Origin: Arbacia lixula | Taxonomy: Eukaryota > Echinodermata > Echinoidea > Arbacioida > Arbaciidae | Length of the DNA stretch: 64,000 nt | Direction of reading: 5' to 3' | Assembly: GCA_963669155.1 (NCBI GenBank) | Contig: OZ022595.1 | Location: forward strand, 17,858,313-17,922,312 | Shown here: positions 1-10,410 of the stretch, piece after piece | How positions within the stretch are numbered: the first letter of the stretch is position 1 | Layout: each line of letters begins with the position of its first letter | Made by a program: the position numbers and the translations under genes | Notes under the pieces: generated by a model | The model's input: only the letters and a program-made list of their open reading frames with translations | What the model was told of the DNA's origin: nothing | The model's database searches: none

Positions 1-373
1 ACACACAGCGGGTAAGTCGCTTCCTCGTACCTGCCTGTCTATGCATCCGCCACCAACGCCCGGATGGCATTGTGTTTCCAGGTTGATTGTCTGTCTGTCC
101 GGATCTCGTTTACACAATAACTCAAAGAAATGAACAGAAGTCATTTTAACATGGTACAGTCAAATTTCTCTAGTTTTGATAGTGACGTTAAGCGCACCCA
201 AAACTGGCATTCTTATATACATGGACTAAACACGAAAAAGGAGAAAGTTTAAGATTCATTTTTTGTCTCGCCCACCGGAGGTGAAGGCGAGACTAAGGGA
301 TCCAAATGGCGTCCGTCCGTCGTCCGTCCGTCGTCCGTCCGTCGTCCGTCGTCCGTCGTCCGTCACAAATGTT

Positions 374-1472
374 AAAGTTTACCTGCAAGACTCTCTTTTG
401 ACAAATAACTTCACATAGGTTGCTTGGATTACAACCTAACTTGGGTCATAGATGCACCGGGGGTACCTTCATGTTATGGTGCTGTTGGAGGTCACAGGAT
501 AAGGTCAAAGGTCATTTGAGGTCATACGTTAAAGTTTACCTGCAAGACTCTCTTTTGACAAATAACTTCACATGGGTTGCTTGGATTACAACCTAACTTG
601 GGTCATAGATGCACTGGGGGTACCTTCATGTTATGGTACCGTTGGAGGTCACAGGATAAGGTCAAAGGTCATTTGAGGTCATACGTTAGAGTTTACCTGC
701 AAGACTCTCTTTTGACAAATAACTTCACATGGGTTGCTTGGATTACAACCTAACTTGGGTCATAGATGCACTGGGGGTACCTTCATGTTATGGTACCGTT
801 GGAGGTCACAGGATAAGGTCAAAGGTCATTTGAGGTCATACGTTAAAGTTTACCTGCAAGACTCTCTTTTGACAAATAACTTCACATGTGTTGCTTGGAT
901 TACAACCTAACTTGGGTCATAGATGCACTGGGGGTACCTTCATGTTATGGTGCCGTTGGAGGTCACAGGATAAGGTCAAAGGTCATTTGAGGTCATACGT
1001 TAAAGTTTACCTGCAAGACTCTCTTTTGACAAATAACTTCACATAGGTTGCTTGGATTACAACCTAACTTGGGTCATAGATGCACTGGGGGTACCTTCAT
1101 GTTATGGTGCTGTTGGAGGTCACAGGATAAGGTCAAAGGTCATTTGAGGTCATACATTAAAGTTTACCTGCAAGACTCTCTTTTGACAAATAACTTCACA
1201 TAGGTTGCTTGGATTACAACCTAACTTGGGTCATAGATGCACTGGGGGTACCTTCATGTTATGGTACCGTTGGAGGTCACAGGATAAGGTCAAAGGTCAT
1301 TTGAGGTCATACGTTAAAGTTTACTTGCAAGACTCTCTTATCACACATAACTCATCACATGTTGCTACAATGGCAATCAAACTTGGATGATGGATGCACT
1401 GGGGGCACCTGCATGTTATTGTGCTGTAAGAGGTCACATGATAAGGTCAAAGGTCATTTGAGGTCATACATT
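374..1472 (+). repeat. Seven-copy 157-bp tandem array
   Basis: The phrase AAAGTTTACCTGCAAGACTC recurs at 374, 531, 688 (one substitution), 845, 1002 and 1159, and in diverged form at 1316 and 1473. That gives an exact 157-base period with seven full units and the start of an eighth. The middle units differ by only a few bases; the last is clearly more diverged. Every unit contains AGGTCAAAGGTCA followed by TTTGAGGTCA. Short open frames through the array are by-products of the repeat. Confidence 0.95.
502..1466 (+). promoter_or_regulatory. Reiterated nuclear-receptor half-site cluster (DR7-DR1-DR4), seven copies
   Basis: AGGTCAAAGGTCA, a perfect direct repeat of AGGTCA with one-base spacing (DR1), starts at 502, 659, 816, 973, 1130, 1287 and 1444. 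Each is followed after TTTG by a further AGGTCA (DR4 spacing). Most are preceded by AGGTCACAGGATA, giving DR7 spacing. DR1 is the consensus for RXR, HNF4 and COUP-TF type receptors. Whether the array is bound in vivo cannot be judged from sequence; the motif could simply be part of the repeat. Confidence 0.45.
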
Positions 1473-2252
1473 AAAGTTTACTTGCAAGACTCTTGGTGAA
1501 GGCTTCCTAACTTGTGCACAGAATTGTGTGAGCATGTGTGAGCATTACTGATGTAGATTTAGGCAAACATTACTCATGCACATTTATGCAAATTTATTCA
1601 AACTTTCTTATATAAACGTATCAATTTTAGAAACTTTATTCCATGTTCAGTTTTCAACTGCAGCACTAATTTTAACCTTTTTACATTTCTATGCCCCCCA
1701 GAGACAAAGTTTACCTCGCCTCTATTGTGCAACTGATTATCATCCTGTTTTGTCTTTGTCTAATCTAATAGAACTTGGTGAAGGCTTTTTATTCCATCTC
1801 AAAGAAGGGGGAAGGTGGGGGAGGGGGAGTAGATAGAGGAAGTAGCATTGCGTGAAATAGCCCTTCTCATTTATGGAATGTTACATTCTATGGCAGATAT
1901 TTCACAATCAGCCAGGGATACAATTCTTTTGCGTAGCAACGGAGATCGCGATATTTCTGGTTATTTTCGCAAGTGGGCGAGACACAATATTGCTAATGCC
2001 TTGTCTTGTAATATGATATCATACTATCATAAAAATAAACATAATTGAGATTTGGATTTAGTCATAAAACAATGCTTAACGTAAAATACTGTTATATAAA
2101 TTAGGGCTAGTTTAGACTAACCTACACAGTTGCTCGCTCCCATTTCCAAACCTGAATGGTATTGCGATCGATATGATTATTTGTGAAATTTATTGTTGGT
2201 AATCAATTCCATTCAATTCAAGTCCTATCCTGTTCCATCCCTTCCATGACAG

Positions 2253-2417
2253 CGGTCGTCCATGGGTAGCACAGGCACCCAGGCAGGGAGCTATGCGGAC
2301 GGAGTGCGCATGGAGGACATTGTGGAGGGGACCACGGGGGCGCTACACATCCTGGCCAGGGACTCCCACAACAGAGCCCTCATCCAGGACCTCAACTGCA
2401 TCCCGCTCTTTGTGCAG
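2253..2417 (+). CDS. CTNNB1: Beta-catenin exon: armadillo repeat 11 region
   Basis: 55 codons, phase 0 at both ends. It is bounded by a CCATGACAG acceptor and a CAG|GTGAGG donor. It reads from RSSMGSTG through VRMEDIVEG to CIPLFVQ, matching the human segment that begins RRTSMGG. Confidence 0.95.
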
Positions 2418-5400
2418 GTGAGGGAAGCTAGATGGATTGGTCCATTTGTGTTAGGGACTTCAGCATTGCTGGGGAGTGAGGGAATGGGAGGAGGGCGGGG
2501 GAGCTGTGGTCACCTTGGGTCACCCTGCAAGGGCTATTGTTGAAGTCTGGGCTGGTGTTATGAAAATTAATACAAGTAATTATACAGTGCATTGAACCCT
2601 TTGAGAAAAGTCAAATATTCAATCCTTCTCTTGCCACTTCAGGCCCCCTCACGGCTGCGTCTTGAAGAGTGTTGCATCATTTTATACCCTCCCTGTGCGC
2701 TGCACCACCTTACTGCACTCACAGCACTGCACTCACAGCAGTGGATTATTTGTATACTATTGAGCTTCATAGTATATGTTATTTATGAAGAACTCTATCT
2801 GAATAGCGAGTAGGTACCTCATGAACCAAACATACATCAGCTACAGTGCATTATCACACTAAAGGGATTTGATGAGATGAATTCTTAGTGTGTCCAGAGA
2901 AAAAGCCTCCCTGTATCATATTCATACATAATATATTTAGAGCATGGATAAATGGTGATTGTTTCAGCTGGCATCTCTCGATATAACCCTTACATCGCCA
3001 GGCCTTGGAAACCACATTGGCTTACTTCACATCTTCATGCCAATGGTAATAAGAGACTGGAGGCTGCTGTGCGCTATGGTCCACAGCGGTCCGCTCCACA
3101 GTACATGTGGTCCATGGGAGCAATGCTCGCATCTTGCGCTGACAGAGACAATACGATTATGAGTGCAGACTATGGTCGGTGCGTTGCTAGATAAAAACAG
3201 GGATAGTTTTTCACTTCCCTGAAAAGCTACGACTGAGATTTTATCGACTTTATTGTTCAGGTATACTGCCAATTCTTTCCAAGTTTTTATGACTTTTGCA
3301 AATGGGACATCCTGCTCTTTAACCCTTCTCTCCCTTTGTGTCCCCAGCTGCTGTATTCCCACATGGAGAACATCCAGCGTGTGGCAGCAGGAGTGCTGTC
3401 TGAAGTGTCTCTGGATAAGCAGGGGGCTGAGATGATCGAGCAGGAGGGCGCTACCGCCCCCCTCACTGAGCTCCTGCACTCCCACAATGAAGGAGTCGGT
3501 AGGTCCAAATTCTACCATCTTCCATTCCTCATATTTTGGAAGACTTATCCCACAATGCACCACACAGCCACATCTGAATTTCTTTTGCAGTCATGGCAGC
3601 TTCGGGTCTCACACATTAGTGGACTAGACTGGGAGGAGACGTGACTGCAAATAAAATCCTAATGTAACTCCGTTGTGCATTGTGAACTACAGGGAAACCC
3701 CGTTATAATGAGCATGGGTAAAGCAAGAACCCTGCTATTTGTAGCTTGCTGTAGTTCAAGGCATGTCAGCCTTACATTTTGCATAAAGGAATTGTGCTGC
3801 CTTCATTTTTTTTCCGTTTTTTAGTTTCAATTTTAATAATTTTGTACTATTGTATTTAAAATATTGTAAATTCTATTGAAGTCGTGATTATACATTTGTT
3901 TCATATGTATGTAAAACATGTTTACGAAGGGAAGAAATTTTTAAAATTGAATAATTAACTTCATTATTAACAAGGTCCTCTAAAGATTTGCAATTGGTTT
4001 CAATTGTAACTGTGTACATTAGGGATAGGGGATTAGACTTGCGATCGGACCCAATCCATCTCAACTCTTAATCAGACTGGGTCCCGGTATGAGCATGACA
4101 AGCCCCCACCTATTGAAATCCATGTATGCACCGTTTTTTTCTCTTTGTCTACAGCCACGTATGCGGCGGCAGTGCTGTACCGCATGTCTGATGACAAGCC
4201 CAGCGACTACAAGAAGAGGATCTCTGTGGAGCTGGGCAACTCCCTGTTCAGAGGGGACTCTGTACCCTGGGGAGATGTAAGTCATTTCAATTGAAGTTTA
4301 TTCTCCACATATGTACAAAACATGCATACATGTACATGGTGGAATTTAAGATTTAGACATACAAGTGTTTATCAATAAGCTGTTTTTGGTATGTATTCAC
4401 AACTTTCCCTCTGACTGCATAGTAATGCGTGATTACATTCACCTGTATTTTGCGATTGAGTTTTAATAGATGGAATGTGCTCCGAAGCTTATAGTTGTAA
4501 ATTGTTTGAATGCCATATGGTGGATAGAAAATGGTAGAATATGTCATATTAACTACTGGAATGAATAAATTTACTCACAACACTTATCCACAGAGTCTGA
4601 TAAATATGCAAAGCATGTACAATTGCTATCAATGGCTTTTGGTGATCTCTCCTGTTCACTTAACATGAGTATATGATACATGAGTAACTCTCAGGCAATG
4701 AAATTGCAGAGGTTCTTAAACCCATTGTGTAATGAAAATTGTATCAATTTCTACCTGTAGCCACTGGACATGCCCGCTGAGAACCAGATCCTGCCCCCCA
4801 GCTCCATGGGGGGTCACGCTCCAGACCCTGGCTACCCCCAGCATGGCAGCGTCCACAGCCTGCACAGCAGCCACGGGGGAGAGTTCAGGCAGCCCCCTCC
4901 AATGACAGGTGCGCAGGGGTTAGTGGTGGGGGTGATGTAGAGAATGGTGGTAGTGGTAGTGGGAGTTGTAATGAGGATGTTGAGGAGGAGGAGGAGTTCA
5001 GGCAGCAGGGGTAGTGGTGAGGGTTGGGATGGGGGTTGGGGTGATGAAGAGAATGGTGGTAGTGGAAGTGGGAGTAGTAATGAGGATGTTGAGGAGGAGG
5101 AGGAGGAGTTCAGGCAGCAGGGGTAGTTGTGGGGGTTGGGGTGGGGGTGGGGGTGATGAAGAGAATGGTGGTAGTGGGAGTAGTAATGAGGATGTTGAGG
5201 AGGAGGAGGAGGAGTTCAGGCAGCCCCCTCCAATGACATGTGAGCAGGGGTAGTGGTGGGGGTTGGGGTGGGGGTTGGGTGGGGGTGGGGCTGATGTAGA
5301 TAATGGTGGTAGTGGTAGTGGGAGTAGTAATGAGGGTGTTGAGGAGGAGGAGGAGTTCAGGCAGCCCCCTCCAATGACAGGTCAGCAGGGGTAGTGGGGG

Positions 5401-5786
5401 GGGGGGGGGGTTGGGTGGGGGTGGGGCTGATGTAGAGAATGGTGGTAGTGGTAGTGGGAGTAGTAATGAGGGTGTTGAGGAGGAGGAGGAGTTCAGGCAG
5501 CAGGGGTAGTGGGGGGGGGGGGGGGTGGGGGTGGGGGCAGGGTGGGTGTTGGGTGGGGGTGGGGGTGGGGCTGATGTAGAGAATGGTGGTAGTGGTAGTG
5601 GGAGTAGTAATGAGGATGTTGAGGAGGAGGAGGAGTTCAGGCAGCAGGGGTAGTAGTGATGGTGAGGAGGGGCAGTGAGGTGGTTGTGATGGTGATGATG
5701 AGGAGAAGTATGGTGGTGATGGTGGTGAGGATGATAGTCATGATGAAAGTGGTGAAGATAAAAGATGATCAGGGTGGTGGTAATGG

Positions 5787-5821
<35 letters not shown>

Positions 5822-6292
5822 GTGGTGAAGATGACGACAATGACAAAAATGATGGCAATCATAATAGTTCATGATAATCGTGTTGATAATGATGATGACA
5901 ATAATGAGGGTGATGGTGGTTGTTGTGGTAGTAGTGCGTTATCTTGAAGATGATTAAGATGAATGTTTGCAGAGATTAGGATGGAGGTTATGTTAACTAG
6001 TAGTGGTGTTCTGGTAATGGTTATAACAAAGATTCCAGTATGAAATGGAATATCCTATTACCAGCAAGACCTGAACCTATCCCCATTCCTTGTCTGATCC
6101 CGCCCGGCAGGCTACCACGACGCAGGCCCAATCGAGCCCATGATGCAGGACCTAGACTTAGGAGGTGGAGCAGACTTCAACATGGACGCCGGTCTGCCTG
6201 ACATGGGCCCACCCACCGGGGATTTGAACCTCGACAACATCCCTCCGACGGATAATCCCGGTCTCGCCTTCTTCGACGATACGGATCTGTGA
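2253..6292 (+). CDS. CTNNB1: Beta-catenin gene, 3' part (five terminal coding exons)
   Basis: Beta-catenin is the armadillo-repeat protein that links cadherins to the actin cytoskeleton and acts as the TCF/LEF coactivator in Wnt signalling. The window holds the last five coding exons, 2253-2417, 3348-3498, 4155-4276, 4761-4908 and 6111-6292. They join in frame to give 255 residues plus a TGA stop. Recognisable blocks are [20 protein letters not shown] and IPLFVQ (armadillo 11), [13 protein letters not shown] and [12 protein letters not shown] (armadillo 12), [16 protein letters not shown] (helix C), and a divergent acidic transactivation tail ending in FFDDTDL. The last four residues keep the PDZ-binding motif seen in other beta-catenins. 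The 5' exons lie left of the window. The tail after helix C is little conserved, as is usual across phyla. Identity is secure; the echinoderm assignment is not. Confidence 0.96.
3040..3325 (+). repeat. Dispersed repeat family F, copy 1
   Basis: It contains the family landmarks CTGTGCGCTATGGTCCA, CAGACTATGGTC and CATGACTTTTGCAAATGGGA-like text, shared with copies at 13128-13490, 25105-25320, 29055-29160 (inverted) and 52920-53275 (inverted). It ends just before the acceptor of the armadillo-12 exon. Confidence 0.75.
3348..3498 (+). CDS. CTNNB1: Beta-catenin exon: armadillo repeat 12
   Basis: 151 bases, ending in phase 1. The acceptor is TGTCCCCAG and the donor GTCG|GTAGGT. It encodes [19 protein letters not shown] through [10 protein letters not shown] dispersed repeat (3040-3325) ends about 22 bases before this exon, so only a short polypyrimidine tract separates them. 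Confidence 0.96.
3550..3690. repeat. Family D fold-back repeat, copy 1
   Basis: It begins CCCACAATGCACCAC, passes through TTGCAGTCATGGCAGC and GTCTCACACATTAG, and ends in the near-complement TTGTGCATTGTG. Related copies are at 10255-10410, 11752-12135, 14155-14250, 37012-37104, 52068-52212 and 56246-56738. Confidence 0.65.
4155..4276 (+). CDS. CTNNB1: Beta-catenin exon: helix C and start of C-terminal tail
   Basis: 122 bases, phase 1 to phase 0. The acceptor is TTGTCTACAG and the donor GAT|GTAAGT. It encodes [20 protein letters not shown] and [18 protein letters not shown]. Confidence 0.95.
4761..4908 (+). CDS. CTNNB1: Beta-catenin exon: C-terminal tail
   Basis: 148 bases, phase 0 to phase 1. 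The acceptor is CTACCTGTAG and the donor ATGACAG|GTGCGC. It encodes [18 protein letters not shown], an HSLHSSHGG stretch and FRQPPPMTG. The last 30 bases and the donor are repeated several times in the following intron. Confidence 0.92.
4909..5660 (+). repeat. Intronic minisatellite containing copies of the preceding beta-catenin exon end
   Basis: A 105-145 base unit recurs about six times. It includes GGTGGTAGTGG, GTAATGAGGATGTTGAGGAG and GAGTTCAGGCAG. That last text is the exon end at 4880-4908. Two copies (5212-5250 and 5353-5391) also include the exon's CCCCCTCCAATGACA and a donor-like ATGACATGTGAG or ATGACAGGTCAG; the other four switch to CAGCAGGGG. Long open frames on both strands here are low-complexity artefacts. 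Confidence 0.85.
5786..5822 (+). repeat. GAT microsatellite
   Basis: Uninterrupted GAT triplets occur within a broader GAT/GGT-rich tract (5660-5920) of the last beta-catenin intron. Confidence 0.9.
6111..6292 (+). CDS. CTNNB1: Beta-catenin terminal exon with stop
   Basis: 182 bases including TGA at 6290-6292, after a CCCGGCAG acceptor. It encodes [14 protein letters not shown], an acidic Gly/Pro-rich segment and the final AFFDDTDL. Relative to vertebrate AWFDTDL it has one extra Asp but keeps the terminal DTDL. Confidence 0.95.
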
Positions 6293-6824
6293 GGAGCTGG
6301 CTGGGCAGCAAGAGAGATAAAGACCAAGCTGGGGGATCCTGGTAGCATTGGACCATTAGGGGTGATATTCTGAAAATAAGCTTAAGTTTTGACTTAAGAC
6401 CTGTATAAGCCATAATTGTGATTGGCCTATTGGCACAAGTTCTGGGAATCCCAACCGACTTAGCTAGTTTTGAACTTAGATTTTTTTCAGAATATCACCT
6501 CAGGAAACCCTCTGTGATAGGGTTAAGGGCTAGGGGTGGGAGGGGGTGGGAGGGGATGGGGAGGGTTGGGGGTGGGGGAGAGTGTGATGCATCCTCAAGA
6601 CCAAGTTGTAAAGTCCCTAAGAAATCAACCTCTGAGCTGGCTGACTGGGTTGAAAGAGAGAGAGAGGGAAATGTAAAGATAGACCAAATCCATGAAGCAC
6701 CCCAACAAATTATTTGTCAATACACAGTCATTGGGAAAGGCATGAAAGGCACAAAGGAAGGAACCCCAGTACCCAATACCATTCTCAACAATAAGCCATT
6801 ACAAAATCACTTTTATAAAAATGA

Positions 6825-6830
6825 AATAAA
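6825..6830 (+). terminator. Candidate beta-catenin poly(A) signal
   Basis: A canonical AATAAA lies about 530 bases after the stop codon. Animal beta-catenin 3'UTRs vary in length, so later signals may be used instead or as well. Confidence 0.4.
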
Positions 6831-8570
6831 AAATGTACAGTACAATGATTGAGATTAGGTATTGGCTCAAATATTTCTAGGTAGTATTATTGCAGTTTTA
6901 CCCTTCCTTCTGTTGAGTCTGAGCTGTGTACATTGTATTCTTAATCATAGTGGGTGGCATTTTGTAAGTGACAAGGAGACTGTAGGACACCATTTGTATC
7001 CATGTATAAAATGCTGTAGTGAGTTGTACATACAGTAGATGCTTGCTAGAATCCGATGTCTGTGTGACACATACTCTGCATCTGTGTGTTTTACTTGTTG
7101 ATTTGTTGCAACACATGGGGCAGGAATCCGTATGCAGGCATTGGAAAGTCCCATCATTGGTGAGGTTATTTTAGAACTTTATTTTAATGATATTTCAAAA
7201 ATCTGGAAAGCTATCTGGTAAGCAAGGTTTGTTTTTTCAGTGTTTGTATGTGTATGTTTTTTAGCATAAAACAATAGTGCTTGTACATAAAGAGGAAGTC
7301 AGTCAAATGGAAATCACCCTTTCTCATCCTCAAATTACCAATGTACATTTCACAAAATTACTAAGAGTAGAATTTTATATAGGAAATGCTTTTTCATTTT
7401 GGAACCTGGTACTAGAAATACAATTTAAAAAAATTCCAACATTTCGCCAGGGATTTCTTCTGGTCATTTCATCATCATACATACGCTGACAGAAGTTGTT
7501 CAGCTTCCCTGTCTCCAAAACAGAAATAGTCCAGACAGAGGCATATCTTGGTGAACTGGTTTTCATTATTACAAAGGCACAAAGTCAGGTTGGAACTACT
7601 CTAACTCCAGGTGATCATGTTCATCAATAATCATCCATATTGACTGAAGAATTATTCCAGGCAAGAGTGAGAGTACATCATTCCTGGGAAGGTTCCTCCC
7701 AAAGACTACTGAAAAGAGTTTGCTTGAATTGGCAAGCCTTGTCATAGTGGTTTGACAGGAGTGCCTCTCCTTGGTTTAATGGACTCAACATTTCACCCGA
7801 GCCTAAGGAAAATGGATGGATTGATTTGGATTAATTGGAATATAAACAGTGATACAATAGACTTCTTCACAGGTCGCAGCCCAAATTGCATGGGACTTAA
7901 CAAATTGATAAGAGTCGTACGATGCAATAAAAATTAACATTTATGCAACCTAGGCAGTTTCCGTTCAAGTTTTCAAAGAAAACATAAACTGTATCATACT
8001 TGTCCTTACATGATTACAAAGATAACATAACAAGGATGTACAATATGTCAACCCAACTTTGAATTTGAGATGATTGTCTTGCAAGCCACTATTTTTTATG
8101 AGAGTCACATATATTGTCAGTGTGAAAAACATTTTTTAATGCATTGGATTGTTGATTGTATTCAAAAGCAAAAGCAATATATTTGTATTCAGACTAGACA
8201 CAGAATATTTAAATCAGAAATTTATGCTAGGCTGCTGTTGATGTTTTATGGATGTTTAGCTTCTGTTTTTAGGCTGGCTGTAAACACGCAGTAAGCAGAA
8301 CTTTTATATCTTTTATTTTGCAAAGTTCGATTAATAATTCCAACAGGAATGGCTGATATTAATGTGGGGTGCCGGGAATTCAAAATCGTTGCAGATTATT
8401 GCAGATGTGTGTATTTATGATGATCTGTATATATGTATTTTACACTAGTGATGGAAGTCATAGAAGTACTGCATTGGATGATAGGTGGTAGGTTGTAATT
8501 ACATGCTACATTACATTTACAGATGGTATGTGCCACTTACATACTTGTGAATAAGTGTTGAAAAAGATAT

Positions 8571-8717
8571 GGGCCCTGTTGCATAAAACTTACCTTTGAT
8601 GGTAACTCTGGTATCAATGGCAATTTCTGTTTGAACCTTGAATTTCACTGGCTGTCGAACGATGTTACCTATTGATCGCAGAGTTACCATTTATGATAAG
8701 TTTCATGCAATGGTGCC
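8571..8717. mobile_element. Family B fold-back MITE, copy 1
   Basis: It begins GGGCCCTGTTGCATAAAACT and ends in the near reverse complement (AAGTTTCATGCAATGGTGCC). The arms contain inverted GGTAAC/GTTACC stretches. Better-preserved copies are at 27670-27829 and 56292-56450. Confidence 0.75.
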
Positions 8718-10254
8718 ATGTAGTTGATATGTTACAGGGTCATACTTCTGAGTACTGCGACCCAAAATCTGTCGTGAATGTTGTGGACTGAAGACCCTAC
8801 ATGTCAACTGCATCACTCACAATCGTAGCTGCTATGGCAACAGTTGGGAATACTCCCAGGTGATTGGCTGTTAGTGTGGATAGTTACATTGTACAATGAT
8901 TGTAGAGCTTTGCTGTATGTTCACAGCATAGCTGTGGGCTTCTTTCAGGAACCTTTACCATGCTATACCCATTTACAGTATTCACAGCTTCCCATTCTCT
9001 CTAGGTTTCACTTTGCCATGTCTGTATCTTTTAACCAATAATGCACACTAATCCCATAGTCCAGCATTTTATCTGACACAGGAAGCAGGATAAGCCTGTT
9101 CACACTGATGACACCAGTGTAAACACACCACTTAAACACACATGCTCATATTTCATAAGAAGCAGGTGTCACAAACTCGAAACCAACATTTTTTTTTACG
9201 TAGATACAGCAACTTTTGGAGTGATTCTTTTTTTTTAAAGTGTAAATGGTGGATACTGTTTTTAATCTTTTACATGTGTGAAGGGTGTCCTTGCTCTATT
9301 CAACTCTTTTTATCTGTTTATGTACAGTGCATTGTGTATTTCTTTTCTTTTTTAGGGAAGGGTTTACTTGGAAGAAGAACATCCACAAAAAAGTCATGGT
9401 CAAGAGTGATATTTTTAACAAACAGCATTTGCATTGAAGATATTTTGTGAATGTTGACAGTTTGGTTGATTATTGTAAATATATTTGTGTAGGAGCACAA
9501 TCAGTAATAAATAGGGGAGGGAATGCATCTGTCATGGAACAATTTGATAGAAAACAGAACATATTCACTGTATCATTGGCATCTGTCCCAAATATGGACA
9601 ACTTAGAAAATTGAATGTCTGCAGTCTGCAGTAGGAGTCGAGAAATTCTCAAGTTCTATGTTATTTATAGGTAGACATGAAATATAACTATTTTGTATTT
9701 GTGCTTGCTTCACTTTAGCTCGTTACTCATTTAGTCCATGTATCTTTGTTTTTATGTCTCTTAGCTTTTATTTCCAGTCAGTTATTTGTGAGATGTTTTA
9801 TAAGATGTGAATTGAGTATTACATTTGTAGGGTGCACATTGGTAGAGTTTATAGTTTAATACTTGCACATTTTTATTTTTCATTCTGTAAATATTCAGCA
9901 TTTTCCATCTATGTAGACTTCACGCTTTGAAGTTTTATTCAAGTGTATATGGTTGTTTTGAAAAACCACCTAAATTAATTTTCTTCCGCGATGCAAAATT
10001 ATAAGGAAAAAAATGACCCAAAATTGTATTTTTGTAATCTTCCATGCAGTAATTGATGTAATGCAAGAAAAGATATTTTAAAGCAATGCCAAGATAGCCA
10101 TTTTGAGTATTGTGTACGAACTGTTGTTCGTTGTATAGTTACCAAGAACCAAATAGCACTCATTAGCTACATTACAAGTTTGAGTTGTATTCATTCATTG
10201 CACAGATTTAAATTGTATTCTAATTTGTATCTCCTTGAAATTCTTCATAAAAGG

Positions 10255-10410
10255 AAAAGTCGACCCATGATGCACCATGCTAGCACATTCACAATCTGTG
10301 TGGTCGTGTCCGCTTCCAGTCTGATGTACAATCGTTGGTGAACGGAGGCGGACGTGACTGCAAACCAAATCTGTCGTCGCAAGGTGCATTGTGGGCCAGC
10401 TTCCCCCTAC
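10255..10410. repeat. Family D fold-back repeat, copy 2
   Basis: ATGATGCACCATGC on the left is mirrored by AAGGTGCATTGTGGG on the right, with the family phrase GTCCGCTTCCAGTCTGATG in the middle. No coding potential is seen. Confidence 0.6.

Larger units (their letters stand above)
264..1986. mobile_element. Candidate non-autonomous DNA element with TGTCTCGCCCAC inverted ends and an internal minisatellite
   Basis: TGTCTCGCCCAC at 264-275 reappears as its exact reverse complement GTGGGCGAGACA at 1973-1984. Between them are a (GTCCGTC)-rich microsatellite (310-364), seven 157-bp tandem units, and about 500 bases of AT-rich sequence. No transposase frame is seen. Short matching inverted ends enclosing a tandem array fit a non-autonomous element. 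No target duplication was identified and the true ends could lie slightly outside. Confidence 0.5.
1..2252 (+). other. Beta-catenin upstream intron (partial)
   Basis: No coding exon is visible before the acceptor at 2252. A repeat element takes up 264-1986 (described separately). The remainder is AT-rich unique-looking sequence without recognisable genes. Confidence 0.8.

Noticed and set aside
374..1472. Regular 157-bp array considered as a CRISPR-like array
   Set aside because: Units are directly adjacent with no variable spacers, and the genome is animal.
3027..3563. 178-codon minus-strand open frame
   Set aside because: It runs antisense through the armadillo-12 exon and a dispersed repeat; length is explained by chance and antisense coding bias.
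5110..5862. 250-codon minus-strand open frame rich in Pro, Ser, His and Ile
   Set aside because: It is the reverse of the GGT/GAT/GAGGAG minisatellite in the beta-catenin intron; composition mirrors the repeat and there is no domain.
6418..6852. 144-codon frame directly after the beta-catenin stop
   Set aside because: It lies in the 3'UTR, includes a G-rich low-complexity tract, and resembles no known family.
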